From JAEUPI01 sp046348365 (GTDB lineage Bacteria > Pseudomonadota > Gammaproteobacteria > Burkholderiales > Burkholderiaceae_C), in NCBI GenBank assembly GCA_046348365.1, contig JAXMEL010000003.1, forward strand, positions 434,001 to 498,000: DNA of 64,000 nt, given 5' to 3'. Positions within the stretch are counted from its first letter, which is position 1, and each line of letters begins with the position of its first letter. The notes beneath the pieces were generated by a model, which ran no database searches, was not told the DNA's origin, and saw nothing but the letters and a program-made list of their open reading frames with translations. Positions 61,301 through 64,000 of the stretch are shown piece by piece. Both the position numbers and the translations under genes were made by a program.

Positions 61301-62512
61301 ATGACATTCCGAGTTCGTGCCCTGGCCGCTGCCGCCAGCGTTCTTGCCGCCGCCACCGCGCAGGCGCAGATTTCCGACGGCATCGTCAAGATCGGCGTGA
61401 TGAACGACATGTCGGGCCTGTACGCCGACATCGCCGGCCCCGGCTCGGTGGTGGCCGCCAAGATGGCGGTGGAGGACTTTCAGAAGACCTCCAAGGCCGG
61501 CCTGAAGGTCGAGGTGGTCGGCGCCGACCACCAGAACAAGCCCGACGTCGGCTCCAACGTCGCGCGCACCTGGTACGACACCGACAAGGTCGATGTCATC
61601 GTCGATGTGCCGACCTCGTCGGTCGCGCTGGCGGTGAACCAGATCACGCGCGACAAGGGCAAGGCGTTCCTGGTCTCCGGCGCGGCCACGTCTGACCTGA
61701 CCGGCAAGGCGTGCTCGCCGAACACGATCCACTGGACCTACGACACCTGGATGCTCGCCAACGGCACCGGCAGCGCGATCGTCAAGACCGGCGGCGACAC
61801 CTGGTTCTTCCTGACCGCCGACTACGCCTTCGGCCACGCGCTCGAGCGCGACACCGCCGCCGCGGTGACCAAGGCCGGCGGCAAGGTGCTCGGCAGCGTG
61901 CGCCATCCCTTCCCGGGCACCGACTTCTCGTCGTTCCTGCTGCAGGCGCAGGCGTCGAAGGCCAAGATCATCGGGCTGGCCAATGCCGGCGGCGACACGA
62001 TCAATTCGATCAAGCAGGCGGCCGAGTTCGGCATCGTCAAGGGCGGCCAGAACCTCGCCGGCCTGCTGGTGTTCATCACCGACGTGCACGCGCTCGGCCT
62101 GCAGACCGCGCAGGGGCTGATCTTCACCGAGTCGTTCTACTGGGACCTCAACGACGGCACGCGCGATTGGAGCAAGCGCTACGCCGCCGCGTACGGCGGC
62201 AAGTACCCGTCGATGGGGGTTGCTGGCGTGTATTCGGCGGTGCTGCACTACCTGAAGGCGGTCGAGGCGATCAAGACCGACGACGGCACCAAGGTGATCG
62301 AGCAGATGAAGAAGATGCCCACCGACGACCCGCTGTTCGGCAAGGGCACGATCCGCGCCGACGGCCGCAAGATCCATCCGGCGTACCTGTTCGAGGTGAA
62401 GAAGCCGTCGGAGTCGAAGTACCCGTACGACTACTACAAGGTCCGCGCCACGATTCCCGCCGAGCAGGCGTTCCGGCCGCTGAAGGACGGCGAATGTCCG
62501 CTGGTGAAGTAG
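61301..62512 (+). CDS. ABC transporter substrate-binding protein, LivJ/HAAT type
   Basis: 403 residues with a signal peptide (VRALAAAASVLAAATAQAQ). Start at 61301 follows GGAGA. Type I periplasmic-binding fold of the branched-chain amino acid group: IVKIGVMNDMSGLYADIAGP, DFQKTSKAGLKVEVVGADH, VDVIVDVPTSSVALAVNQI, AFGHALERDTAAAVTKAGG and the conserved DFSSFLLQAQASKAKIIGL. The ligand is unknown; relatives in Burkholderiales bind leucine-type amino acids, aromatic acids or amides. Confidence 0.95.
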   Translation: MTFRVRALAAAASVLAAATAQAQISDGIVKIGVMNDMSGLYADIAGPGSVVAAKMAVEDFQKTSKAGLKVEVVGADHQNKPDVGSNVARTWYDTDKVDVIVDVPTSSVALAVNQITRDKGKAFLVSGAATSDLTGKACSPNTIHWTYDTWMLANGTGSAIVKTGGDTWFFLTADYAFGHALERDTAAAVTKAGGKVLGSVRHPFPGTDFSSFLLQAQASKAKIIGLANAGGDTINSIKQAAEFGIVKGGQNLAGLLVFITDVHALGLQTAQGLIFTESFYWDLNDGTRDWSKRYAAAYGGKYPSMGVAGVYSAVLHYLKAVEAIKTDDGTKVIEQMKKMPTDDPLFGKGTIRADGRKIHPAYLFEVKKPSESKYPYDYYKVRATIPAEQAFRPLKDGECPLVK

Positions 62513-62522
62513 GCGCTGCATG

Positions 62523-62562
62523 CCTCCCTCTCCCGCTCGCGGGAGAGGGTTGGGGTGAGGGT
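62523..62562. repeat. REP-like hairpin element between the receptor gene and livH
   Basis: cctccctctcccgctcgcgggagagggttggggtgaggg. Eleven-base perfect arms (62526-62536 and 62539-62549) around TC. The 3' end GGTGAGGG lies directly ahead of the livH GTG and may act as its ribosome site. A related element is at 47727-47822. Confidence 0.75.
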
Positions 62563-62564
62563 TC

Positions 62565-63452
62565 GTGACCGAGGTTTTCGGCATCCCCACGCAGGCCCTG
62601 TTCGGCCAGCTGCTGATCGGGCTGATCAACGGCTCGTTCTACGCGCTGCTGTCGCTCGGGCTGGCGGTGATCTTCGGGCTGCTGAACATCATCAACTTCA
62701 CGCACGGCGCGCAGTACATGATGGGCGCCTTCGCCGCCTACCTGCTGCTCGACAAGCTCGGCATCGGCTACTGGTGGGCGCTGCTGATCGCGCCGATCGT
62801 GGTCGGCGCCAGCGGCATCGCGATCGAGCGGCTGATGCTGGCGCGGCTGTACAAGCTCGACCACCTGTACGGGCTGCTGCTCACGTTCGGGCTGGCGCTG
62901 ATGATCCAGGGGCTGTTTCGCAACCAGTACGGCTCGTCGGGCCAGCCCTACACGATGCCCGCCGCGCTGGTGGGCGCGCAGAACCTGGGCTTCATGTTCC
63001 TGCCCAACTACCGCGCGTGGGTGATCGGCGCCTCGCTCGTGGTCTGCCTGACGACGTGGTTCGTCGTCGAGCGCACCAAGCTCGGCGCCTACCTGCGCGC
63101 CGCGACCGAGAACGCCGCGCTGGTGCAGGCCTTCGGCGTCAACGTGCCGCGCATGGTGACGCTCACCTACGGCTTCGGCGTCGCGCTGGCCGCGCTGGCC
63201 GGCGTGATGGCGGCGCCGATCTACCAGGTGAGCCCGCAGATGGGGTCTGACCTGATCATCGTCGTGTTCGCGGTGGTGGTGATCGGCGGCATGGGCTCGA
63301 TCATGGGCTCGATCGTCACCGGCTTCGGCCTCGGGCTGATCGAGGGCCTGACCAAGGTGTTCTACCCCGAGGCGTCGAACACCGTCATCTTCGTCATCAT
63401 GGCGATCGTGCTGCTGGCCAAGCCGGCCGGGCTGTTCGGCATGCAGAAGTAG
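62565..63452 (+). CDS. livH: Branched-chain amino acid-type ABC transporter permease LivH
   Basis: 295 residues from a GTG (VTEVFGIPTQALFGQ). Eight or so transmembrane helices, with the family marks LLIGLINGSFYALLSLGLAV, GLLNIINFTHGAQYMMGAF and the EAA-like VVVIGGMGSIMGSIVTGF coupling loop. Forms the membrane channel with LivM. Ends 26 bases before livM. Confidence 0.95.
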   Translation: MTEVFGIPTQALFGQLLIGLINGSFYALLSLGLAVIFGLLNIINFTHGAQYMMGAFAAYLLLDKLGIGYWWALLIAPIVVGASGIAIERLMLARLYKLDHLYGLLLTFGLALMIQGLFRNQYGSSGQPYTMPAALVGAQNLGFMFLPNYRAWVIGASLVVCLTTWFVVERTKLGAYLRAATENAALVQAFGVNVPRMVTLTYGFGVALAALAGVMAAPIYQVSPQMGSDLIIVVFAVVVIGGMGSIMGSIVTGFGLGLIEGLTKVFYPEASNTVIFVIMAIVLLAKPAGLFGMQK

Positions 63453-63478
63453 CGACGCGAGAGAACGCGACAGCGCAC

Positions 63479-64000
63479 ATGGCGATCGGCGCATCTACCC
63501 ACTCGAGCGGTGCAGCGGCGGCCGGCGTGCCGGCGGCGCGCGCGCGCGGCGGCTCGCTCAAACACCAGGGCATCGTCTTCGTCGCGATGGCGCTCGCCTT
63601 CGCGCTGGCGCCGCTGGTGGCGTACCCCGTGTTTCTGATGAAGGTGATGTGCTTCGCCCTCTTCGCCTGCGCGTTCAACCTGCTGATCGGCTTCGGCGGC
63701 CTGCTGTCGTTCGGCCACGCGATGTTCCTCGGCAGCGCCGGCTACGCGGCGGCGCACGCGGCCAAGGTGTGGGGCTTCACACCCGAGCTGGCGGTGCTGT
63801 TCGCCACCGCGGTGGCGCTCGCGCTCGGCTGGCTGGCCGGGCTGCTGGCGATCCGCCGCCAGGGCATCTACTTCGCGATGATCACGCTCGCGCTGGCGCA
63901 GATGATCTTCTTCTTCTGCCTGCAGGCCAAGTTCACCGGCGGCGAGGACGGCATCCAGGCGGTGCCGCGCGGCCGGCTGTTCGGGCTCGTCGACCTGCGC
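63479..64000 (+). CDS. livM: Branched-chain amino acid-type ABC transporter permease LivM, cut by the right edge
   Basis: 174 codons to the window edge. A hydrophilic start (MAIGASTHSSGAAAAG) is followed by transmembrane helices and the family marks NLLIGFGGLLSFGHAMFLG and RRQGIYFAMITLALAQMIFF. It pairs with LivH in the membrane channel. The coupling loop lies outside the window. Confidence 0.93.
   Translation, partial: MAIGASTHSSGAAAAGVPAARARGGSLKHQGIVFVAMALAFALAPLVAYPVFLMKVMCFALFACAFNLLIGFGGLLSFGHAMFLGSAGYAAAHAAKVWGFTPELAVLFATAVALALGWLAGLLAIRRQGIYFAMITLALAQMIFFFCLQAKFTGGEDGIQAVPRGRLFGLVDLR

Overview
The window is a stretch of very GC-rich chromosome whose gene content (Fds/Fdh1-type and FdnGHI formate dehydrogenases, Bug/TctC receptors, CaiB CoA-transferases, LysR regulators, Liv-type ABC transporter, DUF962 protein) fits a betaproteobacterium of the order Burkholderiales, probably the Rubrivivax/Leptothrix/Methylibium neighbourhood. 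This assignment is inference from gene types and composition, not from a database search.

Layout. 1-6.4 kb: the edge of a membrane signalling protein, a secreted subtilisin-like protease with a C-terminal hexapeptide repeat, then RidA, an octopine/opine-type dehydrogenase, a 3-hydroxyacyl-CoA dehydrogenase and phosphatidylserine decarboxylase. 6.9-28.2 kb: a formate-oxidation and selenium island. It holds a cytoplasmic two-subunit NAD-linked formate dehydrogenase with cysteine at the metal site, MobA and FdhD for cofactor maturation, a sensor kinase/response regulator pair, a periplasmic FdnGHI enzyme whose catalytic subunit is read through an in-frame TGA as selenocysteine, FdhE, then SelA, SelB and tRNA-Sec. 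The Sec user and three of the four core Sec genes (selD is not in the window) therefore lie within about 9 kb. A GcvH-like / DsrE-like pair and a nitroreductase follow.

28.2-34.6 kb and 48.6-59.7 kb: two accessory zones full of damaged catabolic genes (serine hydrolase, two SDRs, HMG-CoA-lyase/CoA-transferase fusion, Bug receptor, zinc alcohol dehydrogenase, glycyl radical enzyme, aldehyde dehydrogenase, XylR-type sensor domain, VapBC, a second dcd). Damage is by amber codons, single-base shifts and internal deletions joining the head and tail of genes. Two of these loci begin with the same operator/promoter module (ATGAC-N13-GTCAT followed by TTGGAC-N18-AAGAAT). Intact modules among them are VapBC, a DUF1778/GNAT toxin-antitoxin pair, a nucleotidyltransferase pair, two LysR genes, three aldo/keto reductases and one Bug receptor.

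34.8-47.7 kb: one translationally coupled three-gene operon for a 2,830-residue surface protein built of DUF11 and SdrD-B-like repeats, a 1,124-residue predicted outer-membrane barrel with an Ig-like head, and an OmpA-type peptidoglycan anchor. I regard this as the best candidate for a poorly described system here. 57.8-59.2 kb: a dCTP deaminase gene interrupted by a 256-residue HNH intein, with the decayed start of a second dcd gene facing it. 59.7-64 kb: a branched-chain-type amino acid ABC transporter operon that runs off the right edge.
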